64,000 nt of DNA from Glutamicibacter sp002979865 (GTDB taxonomy: Bacteria; Actinomycetota; Actinomycetes; Actinomycetales; Micrococcaceae), in NCBI RefSeq assembly GCF_050030965.1, contig NZ_CP188297.1:930001-994000 (forward strand), given 5' to 3'. Shown here in pieces: positions 8,477-16,510 of the stretch. A program made the position numbers and the translations under genes. The first letter of the stretch is position 1. Each line of letters begins with the position of its first letter. Below the pieces are notes generated by a model that was given only the letters and a program-made list of their open reading frames with translations, had not been told where the DNA came from and did not search any database.

Positions 8477-10012
8477 ATGATTACGCTTTTGCAGCTGGGC
8501 GCGGAGTTGGGCACCGAGTTCTTCCCTGCCAGCACCGGAACCTTCCGTGCCCAGCCGGTCAGCGGGGTGCATGTCTCTGAGTTGGAAGATCCCACCACCT
8601 ATCTGGACGGCGGCGAGCTGCTGCTGACCACCGGCATGCCATTCGCCGCGAGCGAGGAAGCTTCCCGCGCATACATGCGCCGGCTGCAGGACAAAAAAGT
8701 CTGCGCCCTGGGGCTGGGGCTGGGTCCATGGCTTCGCACGGTGCCCGAGCACGTCATCGCCGCCTGCGACGCTGCCGGCATAGAGCTGGGGATCGTCCCG
8801 GACCAGGTGCCCTTCCAGAACATTTCACGGGCATACTGGCGCCTGGCCTCACGTGATCAGGCTTCGAACCTGATGGGTTCCTTGGGCACGCAGACTGCCT
8901 TGGCGCGTGCCGCCGTACGCCCGGATGCCATCAATGCAGTCGTGCGGGGCTTGGCTGAGGCAGTGAACGGCTGGGCCGCCTATCTTTCCGTCGATTCCCG
9001 GCCGGCGGCCTGCTACCCGGCATCCGCCGAAGCGTTCCTGGGCGAACTCCGCCACGAGTCCATGCGCTTTCGGCGCAATGGCATGCCCTCGGCGTCCACC
9101 TTCGAGGTCCAGGGCCACGAAGTTGCGCTCTATCCCATCCTGTCCGGAACCACGATCCACGGATATCTCGGAGTTTCCGCCGGGCGCAGGCCGACCAAGG
9201 CCGACCGGCAGATCATCATGACGGCCTGCACGTTGCTCTCCTTGCGCGCCAGGCAACGGGAATTGGCTGCCAGCACGAATAACGCGCTCAGCTCGGCCAC
9301 CGCAAAATTGTTGCTGCATGGCCAGCCCGAGGCGGCACGCCTGGTCGGGGAAGAAGCCGGATTGGGCAGAATACCTGTTCGTGTGCGAATCCTGCTGTAC
9401 CGGGCAGGTGCCGATACCGATGCAGCAACCGCACTTCATGCGCTGCCCTCGCTGGCGCGCCCCGCCGCCTTGCCCGATGTCGCCGCAGCGGTACGCGAGT
9501 GCCAGCTTCACTATGAGGACGGCGCCGAACATTATTTGATACTTCCCGAACCCGCAGACAGTTCCGGCAATGGCGAGGCAGTGGCACCGCAGGCTGCAAC
9601 CGCAACGGGCCCGATGGCGTGCGGGCGATTTGATTCCCCCGCACCCGAAGTCCACGCCGTACTCTCCCAACCATTGAACTTGGCCGAGATCCCTGCCAAT
9701 TTGCCTGCCCTGCGCCAAACGCTGGACGCTGTCCCGTTCGGGACCATGGCCTGCGGCGCCCCGGGCTTCGATGCCAGCGCAGAGACCTGGGTCAAGGCCC
9801 TCGCAGCGTACGCGCGCGCCGATCTGCTCTCCGCGGTCACCTCCTACCTGCGCCATCGCGGCCATTGGGAAGAAGCCTCCCGCGAATTGGGCATCCACCG
9901 AAATTCCTTGCGCCACCGCATCACCGTGGCCCAGGAATTGCTTGGCGCCAATCTCGATGATCCGGATGCCGCCGCCTCGCTCTGGCTGGCCCTGCGCCGG
10001 GCACAGAAATAG
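8477..10012 (+). CDS. PucR-family transcriptional regulator
   Basis: A 511-residue regulator. The N-terminal PucR-type domain (about 1-120) carries the family's ELEDPTTYLDGGELLLTTG segment, a variable middle follows, and the C-terminal HTH_30 domain (about 450-505) contains ASRELGIHRNSLRHRI. PucR-type proteins control purine, GABA and amino-acid catabolism in Gram-positives. I use the ATG at 8477 because the protein then begins with the typical PucR start; the open frame extends upstream into the aminotransferase gene but that part is antisense shadow. Its divergent placement next to gabT suggests that it controls this catabolic block and itself. Confidence 0.88.
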   Translation: MITLLQLGAELGTEFFPASTGTFRAQPVSGVHVSELEDPTTYLDGGELLLTTGMPFAASEEASRAYMRRLQDKKVCALGLGLGPWLRTVPEHVIAACDAAGIELGIVPDQVPFQNISRAYWRLASRDQASNLMGSLGTQTALARAAVRPDAINAVVRGLAEAVNGWAAYLSVDSRPAACYPASAEAFLGELRHESMRFRRNGMPSASTFEVQGHEVALYPILSGTTIHGYLGVSAGRRPTKADRQIIMTACTLLSLRARQRELAASTNNALSSATAKLLLHGQPEAARLVGEEAGLGRIPVRVRILLYRAGADTDAATALHALPSLARPAALPDVAAAVRECQLHYEDGAEHYLILPEPADSSGNGEAVAPQAATATGPMACGRFDSPAPEVHAVLSQPLNLAEIPANLPALRQTLDAVPFGTMACGAPGFDASAETWVKALAAYARADLLSAVTSYLRHRGHWEEASRELGIHRNSLRHRITVAQELLGANLDDPDAAASLWLALRRAQK

Positions 10013-10054
10013 GCACGCCGCAGTCTCTGCAATAGCCAGATCCCGCGGCGTGCC
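10012..10054. terminator. Hairpin between convergent pucR and permease genes
   Basis: GGCACGCCGC and GCGGCGTGCC form a perfect 10-bp stem around a 23-base loop. It fills the 55-base gap between two convergent stops. There is no U-tract on either strand. Confidence 0.5.
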
Positions 10055-10067
10055 CCAGGTGCAGCCG

Positions 10068-11597
10068 TCAGCCCTTGAGCCGAGTCCGGCTATCGTGCGG
10101 CGCACTGGCGCGTCGCGTTGCTGCGGCGTCCGGGCCGGTGGCACCGAGCTTGGCTTGCTGGCGGATGCTCAGCTTCTGCAGCAATTCCTCTTCCGCGAAT
10201 TCGCCCGGCGCAATCCCGCGTGGCACCCGCAGCAAGAAGGCCATGCCCAGGATCCACCAAGCGGCGAAGAGCAGCCACGGCTGCCACCCGATGGCCGCCG
10301 GCATTCCCGGAAGATACAGCGAAATCAGGCCGGCGCAGAAGACCACCGACAGTACGCCGATGACCTTGCCGCCGTTTCCCGCACCGCCCACGCGCAGCGG
10401 GCGTTGCATCTGCGGTTCGCGCTGGCGCAGAATCAAGAACGCCACGCCCACCAGCAGGTAGGCGATCACGATCGACGGCGAACCGGAATCCACCAACCAT
10501 CCGAGCATGGCGGTGCCGAAGAATGGAGCCAGAATGGAGAGGCCGCCAATGAACAGCAGTGCATGGCTCGGTGTGCGGTGCTTCGGATGCAGGTAGGCAA
10601 ACCAGCGTGGCAGCATCCCGGAACTGGCCATCGCGTACATCAGTCGCGAAGCACCCATCAGCAACGAATTCCACGAGGTGAGGATGCCGGCAATGCCGCC
10701 GGCGATCAGCACCTTTGACATGATTTCGGAATTGAACAGTGCCCCCATCGCGTCGGCAGTGGCAAGTTCGGATCCGGAAAGCGCCGAAGCGCCCATTCCC
10801 GAGGCGGTGGCCAGGATGATCCCCACATACCAGGCGGTGGCGATCAGCACCGAAATCACCACGTACTTGCCAATTTTTCGCGGGGCGATGTCGCATTCCT
10901 CGGCGGACTGCGGGATCACGTCGAAGCCGACGAACATGAACGGCACCACGATCATCACGCCGAAGAAGCCGGCCACCCCGTTTTCGAAGAATGGTTCCAT
11001 ATTCCTGCTCTCGCCCCCGGTGAATGCGCCAGCAAGCAGCATTGCGCCGATGACGAAGAGGAAGAGCACCACGAAGGTCTGCACTACACCGGCGGTCTTG
11101 ATGCCCCGGATGTTAATCCAGGTGATCGCTATCGCACCGGCGACACCGACCAGCGCCCAAGTCAAGTAGACCTCTGAGCCAGCGATCTCCCATAATCTGA
11201 TCTGCGAAAGCTCCGGGAAGAGATAGAGCACGGATTTGGGCAGTGCCACTGCTTCAAAGGCCACGATCGCAATGTAGCCGCCGACGATGGCCCACGAACC
11301 GGCAAAAGACCAGCGGGCGCCCATGGCGCGCAGCAAGTAGTTGTGCTCACCGCCTGCTTTCGGCATGGCCGCAACGAGTTCGGCATAGGTCAGGCCAACT
11401 ACCGCCATGATGCCACCGCCAACCAGCATAGCCAGCGTGGCTCCCAGCGGACCGGCGGTGGTAATCCAGTCGCCGGTGAGCACGACCCAGCCAAAGCCGA
11501 TCATCGCGCCAACGCCTATGGCCAAGGCATCCCAGCGGCCGAGGACCTTCTTGAGGCCTGGTTCTGCGGTGTGGTTCTTCGCGGTTTTTCCTGACAT
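10068..11597 (-). CDS. APC-superfamily amino acid permease
   Basis: A 509-residue membrane transporter with about 12 hydrophobic helices. The first helix carries the substrate-binding glycine motif of the APC fold (GVGAMIGFGWVV), and PQSAEECDIAPRKIG matches the conserved helix 6-7 loop. I start at the ATG at 11597 because AGAAGGGG lies eight bases upstream; an earlier ATG at 11639 has none. The C-terminal tail is charged and cytosolic. It lies beyond the PucR gene on the opposite strand, so uptake of arginine, GABA or a polyamine is a reasonable guess. Substrate is not proven. Confidence 0.85.
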   Translation of the reverse strand: MSGKTAKNHTAEPGLKKVLGRWDALAIGVGAMIGFGWVVLTGDWITTAGPLGATLAMLVGGGIMAVVGLTYAELVAAMPKAGGEHNYLLRAMGARWSFAGSWAIVGGYIAIVAFEAVALPKSVLYLFPELSQIRLWEIAGSEVYLTWALVGVAGAIAITWINIRGIKTAGVVQTFVVLFLFVIGAMLLAGAFTGGESRNMEPFFENGVAGFFGVMIVVPFMFVGFDVIPQSAEECDIAPRKIGKYVVISVLIATAWYVGIILATASGMGASALSGSELATADAMGALFNSEIMSKVLIAGGIAGILTSWNSLLMGASRLMYAMASSGMLPRWFAYLHPKHRTPSHALLFIGGLSILAPFFGTAMLGWLVDSGSPSIVIAYLLVGVAFLILRQREPQMQRPLRVGGAGNGGKVIGVLSVVFCAGLISLYLPGMPAAIGWQPWLLFAAWWILGMAFLLRVPRGIAPGEFAEEELLQKLSIRQQAKLGATGPDAAATRRASAPHDSRTRLKG

Positions 11598-11703
11598 GGC
11601 AACCCCTTCTGGAAAGTTGATCAGGATCACACTATGCAAAATCGCGCCAAAGGGTATTGGATGTTTTGACTACATTTCAGGCTATTCCGCCCAAATCGGA
11701 AGG

Positions 11704-12138
11704 CTAGGCCTCACCGGAGCGCTTCTTGCTGGCTTTCACCAGCGCGCGATCGACCTCATGAATGCCCAGGCAGAAGCCTGCGGACATTACCAGCGATTTG
11801 ATCGTCAGTTCAGAAAGGTCATCGGCTACGTACACCAGCTGGATCGGTCCGGCCAGGATGAGCAGGACACCGGTCCACAGCACATACACCCACGAGGTGC
11901 GCGCCTGCGCCATCAGCGGGAAGCGTGCACGTCGGCGAATCGTTCGCACGCCAATGGTGACAATGACGACGGCCAGAATCGCTGCGCCAATGAAGAAGAA
12001 ATTGCGTTGGGTGCGGATCCAGGTCAAGGTGGTGCCAATAAGAACGCCGAAAAGTATCGAAGCCCACCAGCTGATACTGCGCAGTTGATCTTGCGCAGCG
12101 GTTGGTTCGCCTGTCCTCACGCCTCTCCCATCACTCAT
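11704..12138 (-). CDS. Hypothetical membrane protein, four TM
   Basis: A 144-residue protein with four hydrophobic helices, at about 26-41, 46-64, 82-100 and 112-128, separated by a basic loop (RTIRRRARF), and ending in a basic tail. No family recognised. The ATG at 12138 is favoured because the upstream in-frame extension is arginine-rich and a GGAA lies seven bases before the start. It ends about 106 bases upstream of the permease start on the same strand and probably has its own promoter. Confidence 0.65.
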   Translation of the reverse strand: MSDGRGVRTGEPTAAQDQLRSISWWASILFGVLIGTTLTWIRTQRNFFFIGAAILAVVIVTIGVRTIRRRARFPLMAQARTSWVYVLWTGVLLILAGPIQLVYVADDLSELTIKSLVMSAGFCLGIHEVDRALVKASKKRSGEA

Positions 12139-12257
12139 CGTTCCGAGCGCCCCGAAACAACGCATCGTTCCTAGAATACGCGGTTCATCTCCCCGCAGAC
12201 GAACGCGCAGCCGCACCGCTCATGCCGTGCCCTGGCAGCAGGCGCATGGGCTTGGCG

Positions 12258-12824
12258 TCATGAGAGGATCAGCGTCCAGGTAACCACAGCTACCTCATCA
12301 GAATCGTTTTCCCAGCTATGCGGTTCACGCCCGGGGAAGGTTATCGTATCGCCTGCTTCGAGTTCTACGCGCTGATCTGGCAATACCAGGATGAATTTTC
12401 CCGCGATCACGTGCAGCACTTCCAGCTCGCAATCCACCGAATACAGTTCTGCTTCACCGGTGCCCTTGGGCGCAATCTCAGCGCGAATCATCTGCACCCG
12501 CTTCTCGCTGCGTGGCGTAACCAGCTGCTCCGTGATGCCGTCGCCGCCCAGGGAAACACGGGGAGCCTGCTCCAGGCGGACCAGTTTCGTTTCTGGAACC
12601 TCGAAGAGGGTACCTACTTCCATGCCCAGCACTTCGCACAACCGCAAAAGGGTCGAAACCGAAGGGCTGGTCAGGTCGCGCTCGACACGTGAGAGGAAAC
12701 CTTTGGTCAGTCCGGATAGCTCGGCGACCTGGTCAATGGTCATGCGCTGGGTCTGGCGCACCCCGCGCAGCCTCGCACCGATGTTGATCGCAGCACCGGT
12801 TGGTTCAACTGGCAAGGTTTTCAT
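12258..12824 (-). CDS. XRE-family regulator with cupin sensor domain
   Basis: A 188-residue regulator. Residues 15-75 are an XRE helix-turn-helix (MTIDQVAELSGLTKGFLSRV, then SPSVSTLLRLCEVLGM). Residues 100-188 are a small beta-barrel cupin with VIAGKFILVLPDQRVELEAGDTITF, ending in PHSWEN. Such XRE-cupin proteins (PuuR/SutR type) sense small molecules, often in amine or sulfur metabolism. It is divergent from the DinB-like gene at 12961. A role near the amine-catabolic block is possible but only by proximity. Confidence 0.85.
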   Translation of the reverse strand: MKTLPVEPTGAAINIGARLRGVRQTQRMTIDQVAELSGLTKGFLSRVERDLTSPSVSTLLRLCEVLGMEVGTLFEVPETKLVRLEQAPRVSLGGDGITEQLVTPRSEKRVQMIRAEIAPKGTGEAELYSVDCELEVLHVIAGKFILVLPDQRVELEAGDTITFPGREPHSWENDSDEVAVVTWTLILS

Positions 12825-12948
12825 CGTTTGGCTCCATCGACGTTTTTTGCAGCAACTACAACCGCAACCACTTTGGCTTCAAGGCCTGCGGGGCAAGTTT
12901 ACCAATGGTAAACACACGGCGCCCCTACCGCGGACCCACCACGGTCAC

Positions 12949-12960
12949 TAGACTCTGTCC
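12949..12960 (+). promoter_or_regulatory. -10 box of a leaderless promoter
   Basis: TAGACT lies exactly six bases before the ATG of the DinB-like gene. Confidence 0.55.
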
Positions 12961-13548
12961 ATGGACAGCACCAAGGACAAGCTCTGCGGGTACCTGAACG
13001 ACGCACGCGAGAATGCGATCTTCAAGGCAGAAGGCCTCGCCGAGCACCTGGCCCGCACCCCGCTCACCCCTACGGGCACCCATATCCTGGGTGTACTACA
13101 CCATTTGGCGATCAATGAATACGAATATTTCGGCACCTGCCTCAAGCGCAAGGCCAATGACCGCTACGTTCGCGAGTTCATAGCTCCGCATGATCCCGAC
13201 GCGGATTTCCTTCCGCCAGCAGACATGCGCGCGCAACAGCTGATCGGCCTCTATCGGAAAGCCATCGCCTTCGCCGATGAGGCCATCAGCACCCTGCCCC
13301 TGGTCAGCCCCGTAGAGGTACCGTGGTGGGGGCCAGCCGGGAATACCACATTGGATCACCTGCTCATCCATGCGCTCGCCGAGACCTCCCGCCATGCAGG
13401 GCATTTGGACATTATTCGCGAGCAGCTCGATGGCCGTGCTGGCTGGACCGCGCAACTGGATCTGCTGCCCGGCTACACCGCGGGGCAATGGGCCGAACAA
13501 CGCGAGAAGCTGCAGCAACTGGCCAATGCCTTTGCCCCGGGCAGCTGA
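12961..13548 (+). CDS. DinB/DUF664 family protein
   Basis: A 195-residue four-helix-bundle protein of the DinB-like superfamily. The expected metal-binding histidines are visible in LGVLHHLAINEYEYF, around residues 44-58, and in the HALAETSRHAGHLDIIREQLDGR segment. Members include mycothiol- and bacillithiol-dependent S-transferases, and an actinobacterium would use mycothiol, but no assay-specific residue distinguishes the role. The ATG at 12961 is six bases after a -10 box and has no ribosome-binding site, so the mRNA is probably leaderless. Confidence 0.85.
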   Translation: MDSTKDKLCGYLNDARENAIFKAEGLAEHLARTPLTPTGTHILGVLHHLAINEYEYFGTCLKRKANDRYVREFIAPHDPDADFLPPADMRAQQLIGLYRKAIAFADEAISTLPLVSPVEVPWWGPAGNTTLDHLLIHALAETSRHAGHLDIIREQLDGRAGWTAQLDLLPGYTAGQWAEQREKLQQLANAFAPGS

Positions 13549-13609
13549 GCCGCAGTCATATTACGCATTCGGACTTCACCGCGCCCTGCCACCGGCGGTA
13601 CCATCGGAA

Positions 13610-13852
13610 ATGTTGCTTCACGAGACGCGGCGCCAAGCTCCGACTGGCCGCGCACCAACCCCAAGTTCATGGGTGGTTCGGATGAGGAAGCGGTCCGCGC
13701 ATCAACAGGTGCACGGGCAAGAGCTCGCAAGAGAGTTGACGTCCCATGGCATATCCGATTCTGCCCGTCATCGACCGCCAGACCGGCCAAGTGCAGTTCA
13801 AGGCCGAAGGCCGCTGGCGCACCCGCTACGTTGCAGATCCGCTCAGGCTTGA
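13610..13852 (+). other. Ambiguous small reading frames after a leaderless-type promoter
   Basis: TACCAT at 13599-13604 is followed five bases later by an ATG at 13610 that opens an 80-codon frame. The next frame over looks more protein-like across 13620-13740 (it reads DWPRTNPKFMGGSDEEAV) but has no start codon near the promoter. Both run into the gene at 13746. Either a short coding frame with a shift, or a transcribed leader, is possible. I do not claim a gene. Confidence 0.25.
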
Positions 13853-14012
13853 ACAGCTCATTGCCCGTTGCGCCCGCCGGCCGACCTATGATCCGGCCAC
13901 TTCTGAATTGCAGCTGGTGCTGCCGGTAGCCGGAGATCCCGCGGGCAAGCGAATTGCTTTTAGCCTTGCCAAATTCCCAAGTGCAGGAGCCCTGACTAAA
14001 CTGGGTGGTTGA
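13746..14012 (+). CDS. Hypothetical protein, 88 residues
   Basis: A small soluble protein with no family I recognise. It begins MAYPILPVIDRQTGQVQF and has a basic, arginine-rich middle (RWRTRYVADPLRLEQLIARCARRP). It is predicted to be mostly beta with one helix. The ribosome-binding site (AAGAGAG) is about 11 bases upstream, which is weak. It precedes the VIT-type gene by 54 bases on the same strand, so the two may be co-transcribed. Confidence 0.5.
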   Translation: MAYPILPVIDRQTGQVQFKAEGRWRTRYVADPLRLEQLIARCARRPTYDPATSELQLVLPVAGDPAGKRIAFSLAKFPSAGALTKLGG

Positions 14013-14066
14013 TCCGATCCACGGGTTTCATTGGAAAATCCATGTTCCAGGAGGGTCATCGTCGCG

Positions 14067-15170
14067 ATGCCACAGCACCCAGAAACCGAACCTACCAAAG
14101 CGCAGATCCAGCGATGGCGCAAGTATCTCGCAGATGAAGTCGCCGAAGGCTCCATCTACCGGGCCCTCGCGGAAAAGAAAACCGGTCAAGAACGGCAAAT
14201 CCTGCTGGGCCTTGCAGAGGCGGAAGCCCGCCACGAATCCCACTGGCGCGTCCTGCTCGGCGAGCATTTCAAGGAAGTCCGCCCGTCGCTGCGACGCACC
14301 ATGCTGCGCTTCCTGGCATTGCATTTCGGTTCGGTCTTCGTGCTGGCCATGGCCCAGCGCTCCGAAAGCAGTTCGCCCTACCGCGACGACAAGGACGCCA
14401 CCGCGCAGATGGCGGCCGACGAACAGGTCCACGAAGAGGTCGTCCGGGCGCTGGCTACAGCAGGCCGTGCGCGCCTTTCGGGCAACTTCCGCGCTGCGGT
14501 CTTCGGCGCCAACGACGGGCTGGTTTCCAACCTGGCGTTGATCATGGGTATCGGTGCGACCGGTGTTTCAGCGACCTTCGTGCTGTTCTCCGGTGTTGCC
14601 GGTTTGCTGGCCGGCGCACTGTCCATGGCAGCTGGCGAATACGTCTCGGTGCGTTCCCAGCGCGAGCTGCTGACCGCCTCGCGACCAACCCAGGTCACGC
14701 TAACCGCCGCCCCGAACCTCGATCTGGACGCCAACGAGCTGGTGCTGATCTACAAGGCCCGCGGAATGAGCGATGAAGATGCAGCGCACCGGGCCGCAGA
14801 ACGCATGGGCCTGTTCACCTGCGATTGCAACCCCGACTTCTCGTTGAACCCGGAAGGCCGCGGCGAAGAACTCGAGAAGGAGCACCAGGAACTGGGGTCG
14901 GCCACCGGCGCGGCGGCCACCTCGTTCATCCTTTTCGCTTCCGGCGCGGTCGTGCCGATCCTGCCTTATATCCTTGGGCTCTCCGGCATGACCGCGATCC
15001 TCGTCTCGGTAGTCCTGGTAGGCGTGGCCCTGATGATCACCGGAGGGATCGTGGGACTGCTTTCCGGTGCCTCCCCGCTCAAGCGCGGCCTGCGCCAGCT
15101 AGCCATCGGCTGGGGCGCAGCGGCCATCACCTACTGCTTGGGCCTGATCTTCGACGTCAGCATCGGATAG
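14067..15170 (+). CDS. VIT1/CCC1-family transporter with N-terminal ferritin-like domain
   Basis: A 367-residue membrane protein. Residues 1-130 form a ferritin/rubrerythrin-like helical domain with ExxH pairs (EAEARHESHW), and residues 140-367 are the VIT1/CCC1 domain with its signature FGANDGLVSNLALIMG and five hydrophobic helices. VIT proteins move Fe2+ or Mn2+ out of the cytosol, and related MbfA proteins join a ferritin-like metal sensor to the same exporter. The ATG at 14067 is preceded by a strong CAGGAGGG. A hairpin terminator follows. Metal specificity is inferred. Confidence 0.87.
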   Translation: MPQHPETEPTKAQIQRWRKYLADEVAEGSIYRALAEKKTGQERQILLGLAEAEARHESHWRVLLGEHFKEVRPSLRRTMLRFLALHFGSVFVLAMAQRSESSSPYRDDKDATAQMAADEQVHEEVVRALATAGRARLSGNFRAAVFGANDGLVSNLALIMGIGATGVSATFVLFSGVAGLLAGALSMAAGEYVSVRSQRELLTASRPTQVTLTAAPNLDLDANELVLIYKARGMSDEDAAHRAAERMGLFTCDCNPDFSLNPEGRGEELEKEHQELGSATGAAATSFILFASGAVVPILPYILGLSGMTAILVSVVLVGVALMITGGIVGLLSGASPLKRGLRQLAIGWGAAAITYCLGLIFDVSIG

Positions 15171-15188
15171 CAGCCTGCTGCGATTCGA

Positions 15189-15221
15189 ATGCCGGTACAG
15201 CTTTGGCTGTACCGGCATTTT
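15189..15221. terminator. Intrinsic terminator between convergent genes
   Basis: A perfect 13-bp stem (beginning ATGCCGGTACAGC) with the loop TTTG, followed by TTT. It serves the VIT gene and probably also the convergent LOG-family gene. Confidence 0.85.
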
Positions 15222-15233
15222 CCATGCCGTGCT

Positions 15234-16424
15234 CTAGCTGTTCTCCGGCCGCCGGGTACGCCGGCGCAGGGTTTGCATGCTCTGGATGAACTCCATCGCT
15301 TCTTCGGCGGTTTCCACCAGAGCAATCTTCTGTTCCATGACACGGTCCTTGGCCAGGGCCTGAAGCAGCGGCCAAGCAGGCAGATCCCTCGTCCAATAGT
15401 CCTTGCCGATCAGCACCATCGGCACCACGCGAGCACCGGTAGCGTAGTAGTTTTCGCAGGCATCCTGGAAGATTTCCTGCACCGTGCCGGCGGCCCCGGG
15501 CAGAACTACCAGCCCGCCGTTGGACTGCTCCAGCAAAATCGCTTCACGAATGGAATTGGTGAAGAACTTGGCAATCTGGGTGGCAAACAGATTCGGCGGC
15601 TCGTGGCCGTAGAACCAGGTTGGCACGCCCAGGGACTGCCGCTGGCTCGGGAAACGCTCCTTGACCATCAGCGCAGTTCTCGCCCAGCCGGTGCGCTGAT
15701 GGATCGCATCTGGCGCTTCGGCCAGCATCTGCAATGCCGTAGCGACATCTTCTTGCCCGTAATCGGCCAGCCACGCACCGGCGTTGGCGGCTTCCATTGC
15801 GCCGGGGCCTCCACCGGTGGCGACCGCGTAGCCGGCCCGGGTAATCATGCGCCCAAGCTCCAAAGCTTGCGCATACTGCGCAGTGCCCCGGCTCATCGCA
15901 TGCCCGCCCATCACCCCGATAATCGGGGTTTCCTTGAACGTGCCCTCGTACACCGCCGAGACCAGCGCCTGGCCAATGTGGTGATCATGCAGGGTTCTTG
16001 CCAGCGCATTGCTATCGCTATCGGAATTCACCGCTGCATGCTGCTGGGAGTACGCGTAGATCTTCGCATCAGGCACTTGCTCGTAGGTCTGCGTCCGGAT
16101 CCCCGAGTACAACTCATGCGGCGAATACAAGCCGCGAGCCACCGTCTCGAAGGGAAGCTCGTCCCCCGAGCTCATGCACAGCCCGCCAGTGGCTTGCACG
16201 ATCTGCGATCCTTGCGCGGAATACTGGCAATCGATGAATAGCGCTTCGGAAAGATCCAAGGATTCCAGCACGGTATCCCGTTCGCGCAGATCAACACGGT
16301 GCACTCGCCAGCCTTTTCCGCGTGCGCGGTGGGAAGCCAGCGCTTCGGCTGCGAGACGGTCGAATTCAACGAGCGTCGTTATGTTCACTGCGCGTGCTGG
16401 AAGGTAGGGCCACACTTGGGACAT
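15234..16424 (-). CDS. Long LOG-family nucleotide-binding protein
   Basis: A 396-residue Rossmann-fold protein of the LOG/TIGR00730-like superfamily, which includes cytokinin-type 5'-monophosphate phosphoribohydrolases. The nucleotide-phosphate motif GGGPGAMEAAN is at about residue 210 and the second motif reads LPGAAGTVQE where the family consensus is PGGxGTxxE. A domain of about 160 residues precedes the LOG fold, making it nearly twice the usual length of about 190. Function may therefore differ from small LOG proteins. It is divergent from the SNF2 helicase gene. Confidence 0.8.
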   Translation of the reverse strand: MSQVWPYLPARAVNITTLVEFDRLAAEALASHRARGKGWRVHRVDLRERDTVLESLDLSEALFIDCQYSAQGSQIVQATGGLCMSSGDELPFETVARGLYSPHELYSGIRTQTYEQVPDAKIYAYSQQHAAVNSDSDSNALARTLHDHHIGQALVSAVYEGTFKETPIIGVMGGHAMSRGTAQYAQALELGRMITRAGYAVATGGGPGAMEAANAGAWLADYGQEDVATALQMLAEAPDAIHQRTGWARTALMVKERFPSQRQSLGVPTWFYGHEPPNLFATQIAKFFTNSIREAILLEQSNGGLVVLPGAAGTVQEIFQDACENYYATGARVVPMVLIGKDYWTRDLPAWPLLQALAKDRVMEQKIALVETAEEAMEFIQSMQTLRRRTRRPENS

Positions 16425-16510
16425 GCGTCAACGCTACGTCATAGATAGTGATTATTCACAGAAAGGCCCTTCAACTTTCGCGAAGGCCCGGAACGTGAAA
16501 CGATGAGAGG

